A DNA stretch of 64,000 nucleotides, taken from positions 1,844,501-1,908,500 of the forward strand of contig NZ_CP120467.1 of the NCBI RefSeq assembly GCF_029983095.1, given 5' to 3'. Made by a program: the position numbers and the translations under genes. The stretch's first letter is position 1. Every line of letters begins with the position of its first letter. Positions 1 to 8,400 of this stretch are shown piece after piece. The notes under the pieces were generated by a model. It was not told the DNA's origin, did no database searches, and saw nothing but the letters and a program-made list of their open reading frames with translations. The stretch is from Enterococcus montenegrensis (GTDB taxonomy: Bacteria > Bacillota > Bacilli > Lactobacillales > Enterococcaceae).

Positions 1-2
1 CC

Positions 3-170
3 CATGAACTATTCGCTGTGTTTTCTTTACAAGAGCATTTCATCTCCATGATTGTCTTTGACTGTATTTTAATTTTAGCAGGTCTTTACCATGTTCATTA
101 TCGTTTAAATGATGCCCGGAAAAATCGGCTATTAACCAAAATTTTTCAAAGTGAAAAATATAACGAATAA
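3..170 (+). CDS. 3' end of an unidentified membrane protein (partial)
   Basis: An open frame enters from the left edge and stops at a TAA at 168-170, giving the last 55 residues of a protein. The visible part contains one hydrophobic stretch (around MIVFDCILILAGLYHV) that looks like a membrane helix, followed by a short basic tail ending EKYNE. A hairpin with flanking A and T runs follows within 40 bases, as expected at the end of a gene. I do not recognise the family and too little is visible to assign a function. Confidence 0.5.
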   Translation, partial: HELFAVFSLQEHFISMIVFDCILILAGLYHVHYRLNDARKNRLLTKIFQSEKYNE

Positions 171-209
171 AAAAGCGAGTAACGAAAGTTCCCCAAAAAG
201 CAAAAATAA

Positions 210-257
210 AAAAAGGTTCAAGCTAGACGACTTAAGACGCCCGGCTTGAACCTTTTT
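210..257. terminator. Bidirectional terminator between the partial gene and hpf
   Basis: The arms AAAAAGGTTCAAGC (210-223) and GCTTGAACCTTTTT (244-257) are exact inverted repeats around a 20-base loop, with A and T runs on the two sides. It can end transcripts coming from both directions. Confidence 0.8.
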
Positions 258-265
258 ATCTTTTT

Positions 266-820
266 TTAGTTTGTTTCAATTAAACCGTATTTACCATCTT
301 TACGGCGGTAAACGATGCTAGTGCCATTGGTTTCAGCATCTTCAAAAATAAAGAAGTTATGTCCCAACATATTCATTTGTAAAACAGCTTCTTCACTGTC
401 CATTGGTTTTAATGATAAGCGTTTGGTGCGGACGATATCTAATGCTGCTTCTGTTTCATCGTCACCTGCTTCATTGTTAAATAAAACCGCTGCTTCTGCT
501 GCAGGAACTGCTGTTTCACGAGATTTACGATTGATTTTTGTTTTGAATTTACGAATTTGACGTTCTAGTTTATCAACGACCAAATCGATACTTGCATATA
601 AATCTGGTGAAGTTTCTTCTGCGCGCAATACCAAATATGGTAGTGGGATTGTCACTTCCACTTTCGCTGTTTTTTCAGTATAAACCTTTAAGTTCACATG
701 AGCCGTTGCATCGGGCGCATCTGTAAAGTAACGCTCCAACTTACCGACTTTTTTCTCTACATAATCGCGAATAGCTTCTGTAACTTCAATATTTTCTCCG
801 CGTACATTGTATCTAAACAT
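266..820 (-). CDS. hpf: Long-form ribosome hibernation promoting factor
   Basis: This 184-aa protein is the long HPF (YvyD/YfiA) type that dimerises 70S ribosomes into inactive 100S particles in stationary phase or stress. The N-terminal part (about 1-100, starting [17 protein letters not shown]) is the ribosome-binding S30AE fold; a charged linker (about 100-125) leads to the C-terminal dimerisation domain (about 125-184, with [13 protein letters not shown] and [13 protein letters not shown]). The length fits the long form of Firmicutes. The start is preceded by the ribosome site GAAAGGGG. It lies downstream of comFA/comFC but has its own promoter at 890-917 and a hairpin in the leader. Confidence 0.97.
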   Translation of the reverse strand: MFRYNVRGENIEVTEAIRDYVEKKVGKLERYFTDAPDATAHVNLKVYTEKTAKVEVTIPLPYLVLRAEETSPDLYASIDLVVDKLERQIRKFKTKINRKSRETAVPAAEAAVLFNNEAGDDETEAALDIVRTKRLSLKPMDSEEAVLQMNMLGHNFFIFEDAETNGTSIVYRRKDGKYGLIETN

Positions 821-846
821 AACAATTGCCCCTTTCGTCTACCACT

Positions 847-880
847 AAAGAAGGTAAAAGGACCACTCTTTTGCCTTCTT
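847..880 (-). promoter_or_regulatory. Hairpin in the hpf leader
   Basis: The sequences AAGAAGG-AAAAG and CTTTT-CCTTCTT pair across a 7-base loop with one mismatch, and lie between the hpf promoter and its ribosome site. No T run follows on the minus strand, so it is not an obvious terminator. It may affect mRNA stability or translation. Confidence 0.4.
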
Positions 881-889
881 CTTACTATT

Positions 890-917
890 ATTATAGCGAA
901 CTCTAACCTATTTGCAA
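890..917 (-). promoter_or_regulatory. Vegetative promoter of hpf
   Basis: On the minus strand a TTGCAA -35 (912-917) is followed after 16 bases by a perfect TATAAT -10 (890-895), about 70 bases before the hpf start. It lies in the comFC-hpf gap, so hpf can be expressed independently of competence. Confidence 0.65.
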
Positions 918-978
918 AGTTAAACGCTAACAAATTCATGAATTTCTCAAATCTATTCATGACGCCTAACATAAGGCT

Positions 979-1659
979 TTAACGTGCCAATGTAAAAGTT
1001 GCAACGGCCTTTGCATTGTGGGCGTATAAAAGTGCTACGCCATGGTAAAGCGTACGTCCTGTCGTATAAACATCGTCTACTAACAAAAATTTACGTCCTG
1101 AAATTATCACATCTTTTTTGATAATGTAAGGTTGTTTTAAACCCAGCCGTTCCGTTCTTTTTTTACTTGCTTGCGGAGGATCGTGTTGTTTACGAATTAA
1201 AATATTTTCATAAGTAATCCCAGCAGCCTTCAATAGTTCTTCTACTTGATTAAAGCCACGCTCTTTTTGACGTTCTTTCGATAACGGCAACGGAACAATA
1301 ATAAAGTCACGATACCTCTTTAGTGCTTGCTTTACCGATAAAGAAAACGTGTGACACAATGGATAATCCCCTTCAAATTTATAGCGATACAACCATTCTT
1401 TAAAAGCATCATTATAGTGATAAAGTGCTTGGTGATAAAGAACAAAGTCAGGATACATTTTTCGCCATTTTTGACAATCTTGGCAAAGTTCATCGCAATT
1501 TGGACGCATGCACCCTTCACAGGCGCGCTTAGCTTCAATTTTTTGAAAGCGAGCCAGACAGTCTTCGCATAATTCTTCATTTGCAAGTAACCAAGGAAAG
1601 ATGATTTCTTGTATCAAAAGATTACGGCTAATTTTTTGCTGACAATTACTACATTTCAT
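979..1659 (-). CDS. comFC: ComF family phosphoribosyltransferase-like competence protein
   Basis: ComFC (226 aa) is needed for DNA uptake and recombination during transformation and interacts with ComFA. The N-terminal third has paired cysteines (CSNC at 3-6, then CEDC, CEGC and CQDC) forming a likely zinc site. The C-terminal half is a type I phosphoribosyltransferase fold with the PRPP-loop motif FLLVDDVYTTGRT. The reading frame overlaps the end of comFA by about 11 bases, so the two are translationally coupled. There is no comFB between them, as is usual in Lactobacillales. No frameshift or missing motif was seen, so the pair looks intact. Confidence 0.95.
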   Translation of the reverse strand: MKCSNCQQKISRNLLIQEIIFPWLLANEELCEDCLARFQKIEAKRACEGCMRPNCDELCQDCQKWRKMYPDFVLYHQALYHYNDAFKEWLYRYKFEGDYPLCHTFSLSVKQALKRYRDFIIVPLPLSKERQKERGFNQVEELLKAAGITYENILIRKQHDPPQASKKRTERLGLKQPYIIKKDVIISGRKFLLVDDVYTTGRTLYHGVALLYAHNAKAVATFTLAR

Positions 1660-2959
1660 TAAGCAACCCTGCCTTTTTTGCTTGCTGATTCAAGTTTTTA
1701 GTTGTTTGAAGCGTTTTTCTGATTGCGTTTGTCATTTGCGTAAAATAAAAAACAACCTCGCTATTTGAAAAATCACCTTTACGATCCGCTCTTCTAGCAA
1801 TCTGTAAGAGGGTAGCTTGGGTAAAAATTAGATGATCTGCACCAAAAACCAAAACAGAAACATTGGCAAAGGTCACACCGCGTTCCATGACAGTCGAACA
1901 GCAAAAAATTTGAAATTTATTTTGTCGCATACGTTTTACTTTTGTTTGGCGCTCACAATCTGCCGCATGCACACTGCCAACAGCGACGTCGCCTAATTCC
2001 ATTTTGAGAAATTTTTCCATGGCCAACACTTGCTGTACTGTGGCGCAAAATAAGAGTAAATGATTGTGTTGTAATAATTGCATCACTTGACTTAAAAACT
2101 TCTTTTTAATTCGGTAGGATAGTGGTAATTTTTGTGTCTTGATTCTTATTAGTTTTGGAAGAGGTAACTGGCGACGATGAAATCGTGCAGGTAGACAAAA
2201 TAACCCCCCTGTCTTTTGAGCAGCTTTAATTTCAGTTTCACTAGGGGTCGCACTTAAAAAGACACAAGAACCTGTTTTGTGTAAGGCATTGTTTACAGCA
2301 AAATGTAGTCTCTGATCACCAGCGTAAGGAAAGGCATCAATTTCATCAACGACAATCAAATGAAATGCTGCTTTAAAATAGAGTAATTGGTGGGTCGTAC
2401 AAACCAAAAGCGAAGTTGGCTGATAGGGTTTAGCACCATAATGACGCAACCCGATTTCAAGCTTTGGAAATACAGCTTGCAAACGAGGCTGAATTTCACA
2501 ACAGACATCAACACGCGGACTACAAAATGCCACACTCAGGCCTTTAGCTAAACAATAATGAAGTAAGTCAAATAACATTTCGGTTTTACCGGCTCCAGTG
2601 ACTGCATAAACTAAACTGGCTCGCTGTTGTTTAAAATTTTCTACTAATCCTTGACTGATTTTTTTCTGCGCAGCAGTCAGTTGTCCGCAAAAAATCAAGT
2701 CTACTGTCTTTTTTTTCGGGTTTGCTAGTGGCAGCACACCTAAATAATGGCTAGAAGTAACGCGACCAAATGCCATACACGCACGGCAGTAATGACGGCC
2801 ATCGGGCAATTGATTTTCTGATTTTAAAAATTTAGTATTGCAGCGACGACAACGTAAAAAAACTCCATCAACTGTAATCGCCTTTTGAAAAGACAGTGCT
2901 GAGTTTTTTCTTACTTCTGCTTTTGTTACCAAGTACTGATAGCCAGGATAAAATTCCAT
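1649..2959 (-). CDS. comFA: ComFA DNA-uptake ATPase/helicase
   Basis: ComFA is a cytoplasmic superfamily 2 ATPase that drives single-stranded DNA import. A four-cysteine zinc finger lies near residues 37-61 (CRRC and CRAC), Walker A is AVTGAGKTEM (about 119-128), the DEAD-like box is VVDEIDAF, and the helicase C-terminal domain follows. A GTG nine bases upstream (2968) is in frame but is part of the ribosome site GAGGTG, so the ATG at 2959, seven bases after it, is the better start (436 aa). The gene is first in comFA-comFC and sits just downstream of a strong terminator. No ComK- or SigX-type box was recognised upstream. Confidence 0.95.
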   Translation of the reverse strand: MEFYPGYQYLVTKAEVRKNSALSFQKAITVDGVFLRCRRCNTKFLKSENQLPDGRHYCRACMAFGRVTSSHYLGVLPLANPKKKTVDLIFCGQLTAAQKKISQGLVENFKQQRASLVYAVTGAGKTEMLFDLLHYCLAKGLSVAFCSPRVDVCCEIQPRLQAVFPKLEIGLRHYGAKPYQPTSLLVCTTHQLLYFKAAFHLIVVDEIDAFPYAGDQRLHFAVNNALHKTGSCVFLSATPSETEIKAAQKTGGLFCLPARFHRRQLPLPKLIRIKTQKLPLSYRIKKKFLSQVMQLLQHNHLLLFCATVQQVLAMEKFLKMELGDVAVGSVHAADCERQTKVKRMRQNKFQIFCCSTVMERGVTFANVSVLVFGADHLIFTQATLLQIARRADRKGDFSNSEVVFYFTQMTNAIRKTLQTTKNLNQQAKKAGLLNEM

Positions 2960-2994
2960 TTTTTTCACCTCAAAAATAGGTACGCAGAAAGGAT

Positions 2995-3042
2995 AAAAAA
3001 AGGTGAACCAAACGTTAAATTTAACGTTTGGTTCACCTTTTT
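2995..3042 (-). terminator. Terminator after the PTS IIB gene
   Basis: Positions 3002-3037 form a perfect 36-base palindrome, running from GGTGAACCAAACGTTAAA into its complement, flanked by A and T runs. It closes the short IIB transcript and insulates comFA. Confidence 0.9.
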
Positions 3043-3048
3043 ATACTA

Positions 3049-3372
3049 TTATTTATTTTCGATTAACGTCATGGCTTGTTTTAAAACATTTTCGCCATTC
3101 ATCATGCCATAATCGGCCATATTGATGACATCAAGTGGAATTCCTTTTGGTGCTAAGCGTTTTTCAAAGTCGCCTTTCATAAAGCGAACTTGTGGTCCTA
3201 ATAACATAACGTCAACGGGTTTGCTTTCAATTGAATTATCCGCATCTGAGGCAGATACCGCAAAGACATCTGCTTCAACACCTTGTGCTTCTGCTGCTTT
3301 TTGCATTTTTGTAACTAATAAACTGGTACTCATCCCAGCCGAACAAACTAACATAATTGTTTTTTTAGCCAT
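3049..3372 (-). CDS. PTS EIIB component, lactose/cellobiose family (orphan)
   Basis: This 107-aa protein matches a free-standing IIB of the lactose/cellobiose PTS family, which relays phosphate from IIA to the incoming sugar through a cysteine. The phosphocysteine is Cys10 in the motif MLVCSAGMSTSLLV, and VDVMLLGPQVR is the usual second signature. The ribosome site AAGGAGG is strong. No IIA, IIC or glycosidase lies nearby: the gene is alone between its own near-ideal promoter (3421-3448) and a perfect palindromic terminator. It may work with a IIC encoded elsewhere. Substrate is not determinable from the sequence. Confidence 0.93.
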   Translation of the reverse strand: MAKKTIMLVCSAGMSTSLLVTKMQKAAEAQGVEADVFAVSASDADNSIESKPVDVMLLGPQVRFMKGDFEKRLAPKGIPLDVINMADYGMMNGENVLKQAMTLIENK

Positions 3373-3420
3373 TTTATTTCCTCCTTATGTAATCTTTAAG
3401 CTTAACTTAGGCTTACGTCA

Positions 3421-3448
3421 ATTATAAGATAACAATATTTTTTGTCAA
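3421..3448 (-). promoter_or_regulatory. Consensus vegetative promoter of the PTS IIB gene
   Basis: Minus strand: TTGACA (3443-3448), 16-base spacer, TATAAT (3421-3426). Both hexamers are perfect. The promoter lies directly after the stop of the neighbouring gene, about 50 bases before the IIB start. Confidence 0.8.
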
Positions 3449-3454
3449 CGCTTA

Positions 3455-3742
3455 CTACTTGTCCCCCGCCAGCAACCACTTGGCTTTGACGAGTTTATTA
3501 AAAACGCTAAATTCTTTATCCAAATTAACATAAACGACTTCATAGCCGGCATTTAACCATGCATACGCCCCTTTTTCAGGGTAATGATAATCATTGGCCC
3601 ACCATTCTTTGGTTTTACGAGCACTTTTGGGCAGACCACTAGCAGGAAATAATAGTTCATCAAATTGAGTAAAGGTCAGTGTTACTTGCGACCCGCCATT
3701 TGTTTTCAAATAATGTGTAATAACGTCATATTTTCGTGCCAT
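3455..3742 (-). CDS. Small DUF7662-like protein
   Basis: A 95-aa soluble protein beginning MARKYDVITHYL with a tryptophan-rich core, SARKTKEWWAND, followed by AWLNAGYEVVYVNL. This pattern (a small protein with WWAN and AWLxAGY motifs) resembles the family annotated as DUF7662, whose function is unknown to me. A GTG nine bases upstream lies inside the ribosome site GGAGAGGTG, so the ATG at 3742 is preferred. It is divergent from the YigZ-family gene and upstream of, but separately promoted from, the IIB gene. No signal peptide or membrane segment is visible. Confidence 0.75.
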   Translation of the reverse strand: MARKYDVITHYLKTNGGSQVTLTFTQFDELLFPASGLPKSARKTKEWWANDYHYPEKGAYAWLNAGYEVVYVNLDKEFSVFNKLVKAKWLLAGDK

Positions 3743-3800
3743 GCTGATCACCTCTCCTAATTATCGCTTAAATAAGGTTAAAAGTGCAACCAATAGCTAT

Positions 3801-3829
3801 TTGCAACTTGTTGGTATTTTTTTTATACT
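3801..3829 (+). promoter_or_regulatory. Promoter of the YigZ-family gene
   Basis: TTGCAA (3801-3806), 17 bases, TATACT (3824-3829), 32 bases before the ATG at 3861. Confidence 0.55.
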
Positions 3830-3860
3830 AAAAATAAAAGTCAAGCTAAGGAGTACCTTC

Positions 3861-4496
3861 ATGATAGATCACTATTTAACGATTCAAAAAGACGGGGTAG
3901 CCGAAATTGAAATTAAAAAATCTCGTTTTATTTGCTCATTAAAACGAGTGGAAACAGAAGATGAAGCTAAACTATTTATTCAACGTGTAAAAAAAGAACA
4001 TTGGAAAGCTACCCATAATTGCAGCGCTTTTGTAGTCGGGGACAAAAGTGAAATCAAACGTAGTAATGATGATGGTGAACCTAGTGGAACTGCTGGCATC
4101 CCCATGTTAGAAGTGTTAGTCAAAAAAGATTTAATCAACGTTGCAGCGGTTGTTACTCGCTACTTTGGCGGGACAAAATTAGGAGCGGGGGGATTAATTC
4201 GCGCTTATTCTCATGCTGTTTCTCATGGAATTGATGAAATTGGTATCGTTGAAGGAAAACTCCAGCAAGAAGTTTCACTAACAATTGCTTATCCCTTACT
4301 AGGAAAGTTGCAAAACTACTTGGAAAACAACCAGCTAGCGATAAAAGAGACACTCTTTACCGATGAGGTAGTGGTTGTCTGCTCAATCGATGAAGAAAGT
4401 GTGGCCGCCTTTGAAGCAAGTATCACTGAATTGTTAAGCGGTCAAGTACAGTTTTTTTATGGTCAAAAAACTTATAACGAAATTTTGCTAGCATAA
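3861..4496 (+). CDS. YigZ/IMPACT family protein
   Basis: A 211-aa protein of the UPF0029 (IMPACT/YigZ) family, thought to act in translation control or nucleic-acid binding; the biochemical role in bacteria is not settled. The N-terminal domain (about 10-125) holds the signatures DDGEPSGTAGIPML and VTRYFGGTKLGAGGL; the C-terminal part (about 135-205) fits the DUF1949 ferredoxin-like domain. The ATG at 3861 is chosen because it follows AAGGAG and gives the usual family length; longer in-frame extensions have no ribosome site. In Bacillus-type genomes this family often lies close to comF genes, as here. Confidence 0.93.
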   Translation: MIDHYLTIQKDGVAEIEIKKSRFICSLKRVETEDEAKLFIQRVKKEHWKATHNCSAFVVGDKSEIKRSNDDGEPSGTAGIPMLEVLVKKDLINVAAVVTRYFGGTKLGAGGLIRAYSHAVSHGIDEIGIVEGKLQQEVSLTIAYPLLGKLQNYLENNQLAIKETLFTDEVVVVCSIDEESVAAFEASITELLSGQVQFFYGQKTYNEILLA

Positions 4497-4567
4497 AAAG
4501 CCTTCGTTTATGCCAAAAAGTACGCTGTAAAAACAGCTGTACTTTTTGGCTACAAACTTAGGCTTTT
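4495..4567. terminator. Bidirectional terminator between the YigZ-family gene and gntR
   Basis: An inner stem GCCAAAAAGTAC/GTACTTTTTGGC (4512-4550) is extended inside by GCTGT/ACAGC and outside by AAAAGCCT/AGGCTTTT. The nested hairpin lies between two converging genes. Confidence 0.8.
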
Positions 4568-5273
4568 ATTTTTCTAAATAAAATTCAAATCGATTGCCAA
4601 CATACTGGGTTCTCACATATTCAAAAGGAGCACCGTCATCTAGATACGAAACTTGACGCATCCGCAAAATTGCATCCCCACGTTTAATCTTCAAAAATTC
4701 GGCAATTTGCTCTGAAGCTAACATGGCAGAAACCGTTTGATTTGCACCGCCAATTTTTAAACCGCCTTTTTCTTCTAAAGTTTTATAAAAAGAAGTCGTA
4801 ATTTCGGCTTTACTATATTCTTTAATTAAATGCTCTGGAATGCTGGCAACTTCAAAACAGATTGGAACATCATCAGCATAACGAATTCGCTCCATTCGTA
4901 AAATACCTTCTTCTGGGGCCAATTTTAATTTCTCCATTTCTGAAGAACTTGGCGCCGTCATAAAATAAGAAACTACTTTACTAGAAGGCTTTCTGCCTTG
5001 AGATAGCATAATTTCAGTAAAACTAGTCGTGCCAGTCATTTTTTCTTGGACTTTTTGTCGTGCCACATAAGTTCCAGATCCGATTTTTCTTTCCAAAATC
5101 CCTTCATCTGCCAAAGTTTGGATTGCTTGGCGCAAGGTCATCCGACTAACACTAAATTGAGTAGCCAACTCCCGTTCTGATGGCAAGCGGTCTCCGATTT
5201 GCCAGACCCCTTTTTCAATTTTAGTTTTGATTTGGTCGTGAATCTGAATATAAATTGGTAAACTATCAGACAT
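4566..5273 (-). CDS. GntR/HutC family repressor with UTRA domain
   Basis: A 235-aa regulator. Residues about 7-70 are the winged helix of the GntR family (LPSERELATQFSVSRMTLRQAIQ), and about 92-230 the UTRA effector domain that usually binds phosphorylated sugars or other small metabolites. It resembles YvoA/NagR-type repressors in layout, but the ligand cannot be read from sequence. A perfect palindrome GGTATATACC lies in its own promoter, between the -10 and -35 boxes, which strongly suggests autorepression. There is no catabolic gene in the same operon, so its other targets must lie elsewhere. Confidence 0.93.
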   Translation of the reverse strand: MSDSLPIYIQIHDQIKTKIEKGVWQIGDRLPSERELATQFSVSRMTLRQAIQTLADEGILERKIGSGTYVARQKVQEKMTGTTSFTEIMLSQGRKPSSKVVSYFMTAPSSSEMEKLKLAPEEGILRMERIRYADDVPICFEVASIPEHLIKEYSKAEITTSFYKTLEEKGGLKIGGANQTVSAMLASEQIAEFLKIKRGDAILRMRQVSYLDDGAPFEYVRTQYVGNRFEFYLEK

Positions 5274-5336
5274 TCATTATTTCTCCTTCAATTAAGATCA
5301 CATTTGATGTAATATTTCCACTCAAATCGTATCATC

Positions 5337-5365
5337 ATTATAACTGGTATATACCTAATTAGCAA
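5337..5365 (-). promoter_or_regulatory. Promoter of gntR
   Basis: Minus strand: TTGCTA (5360-5365), 17-base spacer, perfect TATAAT (5337-5342). The spacer contains the palindromic operator candidate. Confidence 0.65.
5346..5355. promoter_or_regulatory. Candidate GntR operator
   Basis: The perfect palindrome GGTATATACC, within ACTGGTATATACCTAA, lies wholly inside the promoter spacer. HutC-type GntR sites often have a GGT-N4-ACC core, so repressor binding here would block RNA polymerase. Confidence 0.6.
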
Positions 5366-5398
5366 ACTTTTCAGCTGTTTTTCTTCTCCTTTATCACA

Positions 5399-5437
5399 AA
5401 AAAGCCTTGGAAATTAGCTATCTTTCCAAGACTTTTT
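5399..5437 (-). terminator. Terminator after the activase gene
   Basis: CTTGGAAA (5406-5413) pairs with TTTCCAAG (5423-5430), extended by AAAAAAG and CTTTTTT on the flanks. It lies 50-90 bases beyond the stop at 5489. Confidence 0.75.
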
Positions 5438-5488
5438 TCACTATTTACTTTTACACTTTTATTTTGGTACAGATATTTACTGTCATTT

Positions 5489-8400
5489 TTAAACCGAAAG
5501 TTCTTCTTCTGTTAACATTTTATTGGCTGTGGCCATCATTAAACGAATTCGATTTAATTGATTTACTAAAGACACACCTGGATCATAATCAATCGCAGCG
5601 ATGTTAGCTTTTGGATATTGATGACGCAATTCTTTAATAACGCCTTTACCAACTACATGGTTTGGCAAACAGCCAAAAGGTTGCATACAAACAATATTAT
5701 TAACACCCGTTTTTAACAACTCAATCATTTCCCCAGTTAAAAACCAGCCCTCACCCGTGTGATTTCCAATGGATAAAACTTTGCTGGCATCTGCTGCTAA
5801 ATCGTAAATAGACTGAATACCATCAAAGCGCTCTGAAGCTCGCAGTGCTTTATCCATCGGACGTTCAACCATTTCGATTAAACGAATCCCAAATTCAGCT
5901 AAAACTTTCCCTTTTTTGGCCATTCCCAAATTCTCATACTTCCAAATTTGATTGTATAAAGAATAATTCATAAAACCAATAATATCTGGAACTACGGCTT
6001 CAGCCCCTTCTGCTTCTAGTAAGCGCACAATATCATTATTGGCCGTTGGTGAATATTTCACTAAGATTTCCCCAACTACACCGACTTTGGGTTTCACGGC
6101 ATCAGACAAAGGGACAGTATCAAAATCAGCGATAATTTTTTTCATATTGCGATTAAACTGGGTCAATGAACCATTGCGTACATTTTTAGCTACTTTTTTC
6201 AACCAATCTGCGTGCATTTGATCAATTTGACCTTTTTTAAGTTCGTAAGGACGAGTGCGATAAACCACCCGTTCAAATAAATCACCATATAAAAAGGCAA
6301 CTACAATTCGTTTTAACATCGGCAGGGTAAATTTGAAACCTGGATTTGATTCGACTCCTTTATTTCCCATCGACACTGAAACGACTGGCACTTGTGGGAA
6401 GCCAGCATCATTTAAAGCTTTGCGTAAGAGCGGAATATAATTTGTCGCACGACATCCCCCACCAGTTTGTGTCATCATCACACTAGTATTGTTTAAATCG
6501 TAAGCACCACTTTCTAATGCCTCCACTAATTGACCAATTGAGATAATGGCAGGGTAACATGCATCGTTATTCACGTATTTCAAGCCAACATTTACAGCAT
6601 CTTTATCTTCTGCAGGTAAACAAACCACATTATACCCCGAAGCTTTTAAGGCTTCATCAACTAGTCCATCTTGATGGATCGGACTAAGCATCGGCAATAG
6701 TAAAGTATGTTTTTTACGCATATCTTTAGTAAAGACGATTTTTTCTGGCTCATCGTAGCGTTTTGTTGGCGTGAAGTCTTGTTTATCCCGTTCCTTCACT
6801 GCTGCTTTTAATGAACGCAAGCGAATCCGAATCGCACCTAAATTCGAGCCTTCATCAATTTTTAGCACCGTATAAATTTTCCCATACTGGTCCATGATTT
6901 CTTCGACTTGGTCAGTTGTCACCGCATCCAAACCACAGCCAAAGGAATTCAATTGCACTAATTCAAGATTTTTAGATTTTGCCACCACACGTGCTGCCGC
7001 GTAGAGGCGGGAATGATAAACCCATTGATTTACCACGCGCAAATTACCAACATCACTTAGATGAGAAATACTATCTTCGGTTAAAACATGGAAACCTTCT
7101 TGGGTAATAACTTCACTGATACCATGATTAATTTCAGGATCCAAATGATACGGACGGCCAGAAATAACGATACCACGTTCTCCTTTGGCTTGTAACATGG
7201 CCAAAGTTTCTTCACCTTTATTGCGAATGTCTTGTTTAAAGTTTTCCAATTCTGCAAAACCATGGTGAACAGCAGCAGCCATTTCTTCTTTTGTGATCCC
7301 CAAATCTGCAAAGGTTTTGCTCAAGACCTCAATTACCGCAGCCTCATTTGCTAAGTTCAAGAAAGGATTGCGGTAATCAACTTTACCTTCGCGAATATCA
7401 TCAACATTGTTGCGAATAACATCGGGATAACTTTGCACAATGGGACAATTAAAATGATTGTCTGCTTCTGGACTTTCTTGCCGTTCAAAAACCACACCAG
7501 GGTAAAAAATCAGTGGTACTTCTTTGTCAATCAAAGCTTGAATATGACCGTGAGTAATTTTAGCTGGATAACAAGCGGTATCACTTGGAATCGTTTCCAT
7601 TCCTTGTTCATACAACGCTTTATTTGATCGGGGTGAAAGTTGGACTCTAAAACCTAAATCTGTAAATAACGTATGCCATAGAGGATAATTTTCATACATA
7701 TTCAAGACTCGAGGAATCCCCACCACACCTCTTAGCGCATCTTTTTTCCGCAATGGACGGTATTTGAAAAGACGTTTGTATTTATAATCTATTAAATTGA
7801 CGCGACGATCTTCTTTTTTAATTTTGATTTTTGCTCCGCGTTCACAGCGATTTCCTGTTATAAATTGACGTCCATCAGAAAAAATCGTGACCGTTAATTG
7901 ACATTTATTTTCACACAAATTGCAATGGGTGAATTCTTTTTCAGCAGTAAACGTCGCTAATTCTTCGGCATCTAAAATCGTGCTTTCTTCAGCAATATCA
8001 TAATTTTCTAATGCGATTAATGCGGCACCATAAGCACCCATTAACCCTGCAATAGAAGGTCTGACAACTTGACGCCCAGAAATTTCTTCAAAAGCACGTA
8101 AAACCGCTTCGTTGTAAAATGTTCCTCCTTGGCAGACAATTTTTTCTCCCAATTCATCAGGGCGACGAATCTTAATTACTTTATAAATGGCATTTTTGAT
8201 GACCGAATAAGAAAGTCCTGCTGAAATATCGCCAACACTGGCACCTTCTTTTTGGACTTGTTTTACCTTTGAATTCATGAAAACCGTACAACGAGAACCT
8301 AAATCTACCGGCGCTTGTGATTGTGTGGCTGCAAGGGCAAAATCTTTTACATCGTAATTTAGCGATTTAGCAAACGTTTCGATGAAAGAACCGCAACCAG

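Noticed and set aside
2957-2968. GTG start upstream of the comFA ATG, and similar GTG/TTG starts at divIVA, cadA, argR, recN, flavodoxin and the activase
   Set aside because: In most of these cases the alternative codon is part of or upstream of the ribosome site; at recN and the activase it is only slightly earlier. The ATG beyond has proper spacing in each.
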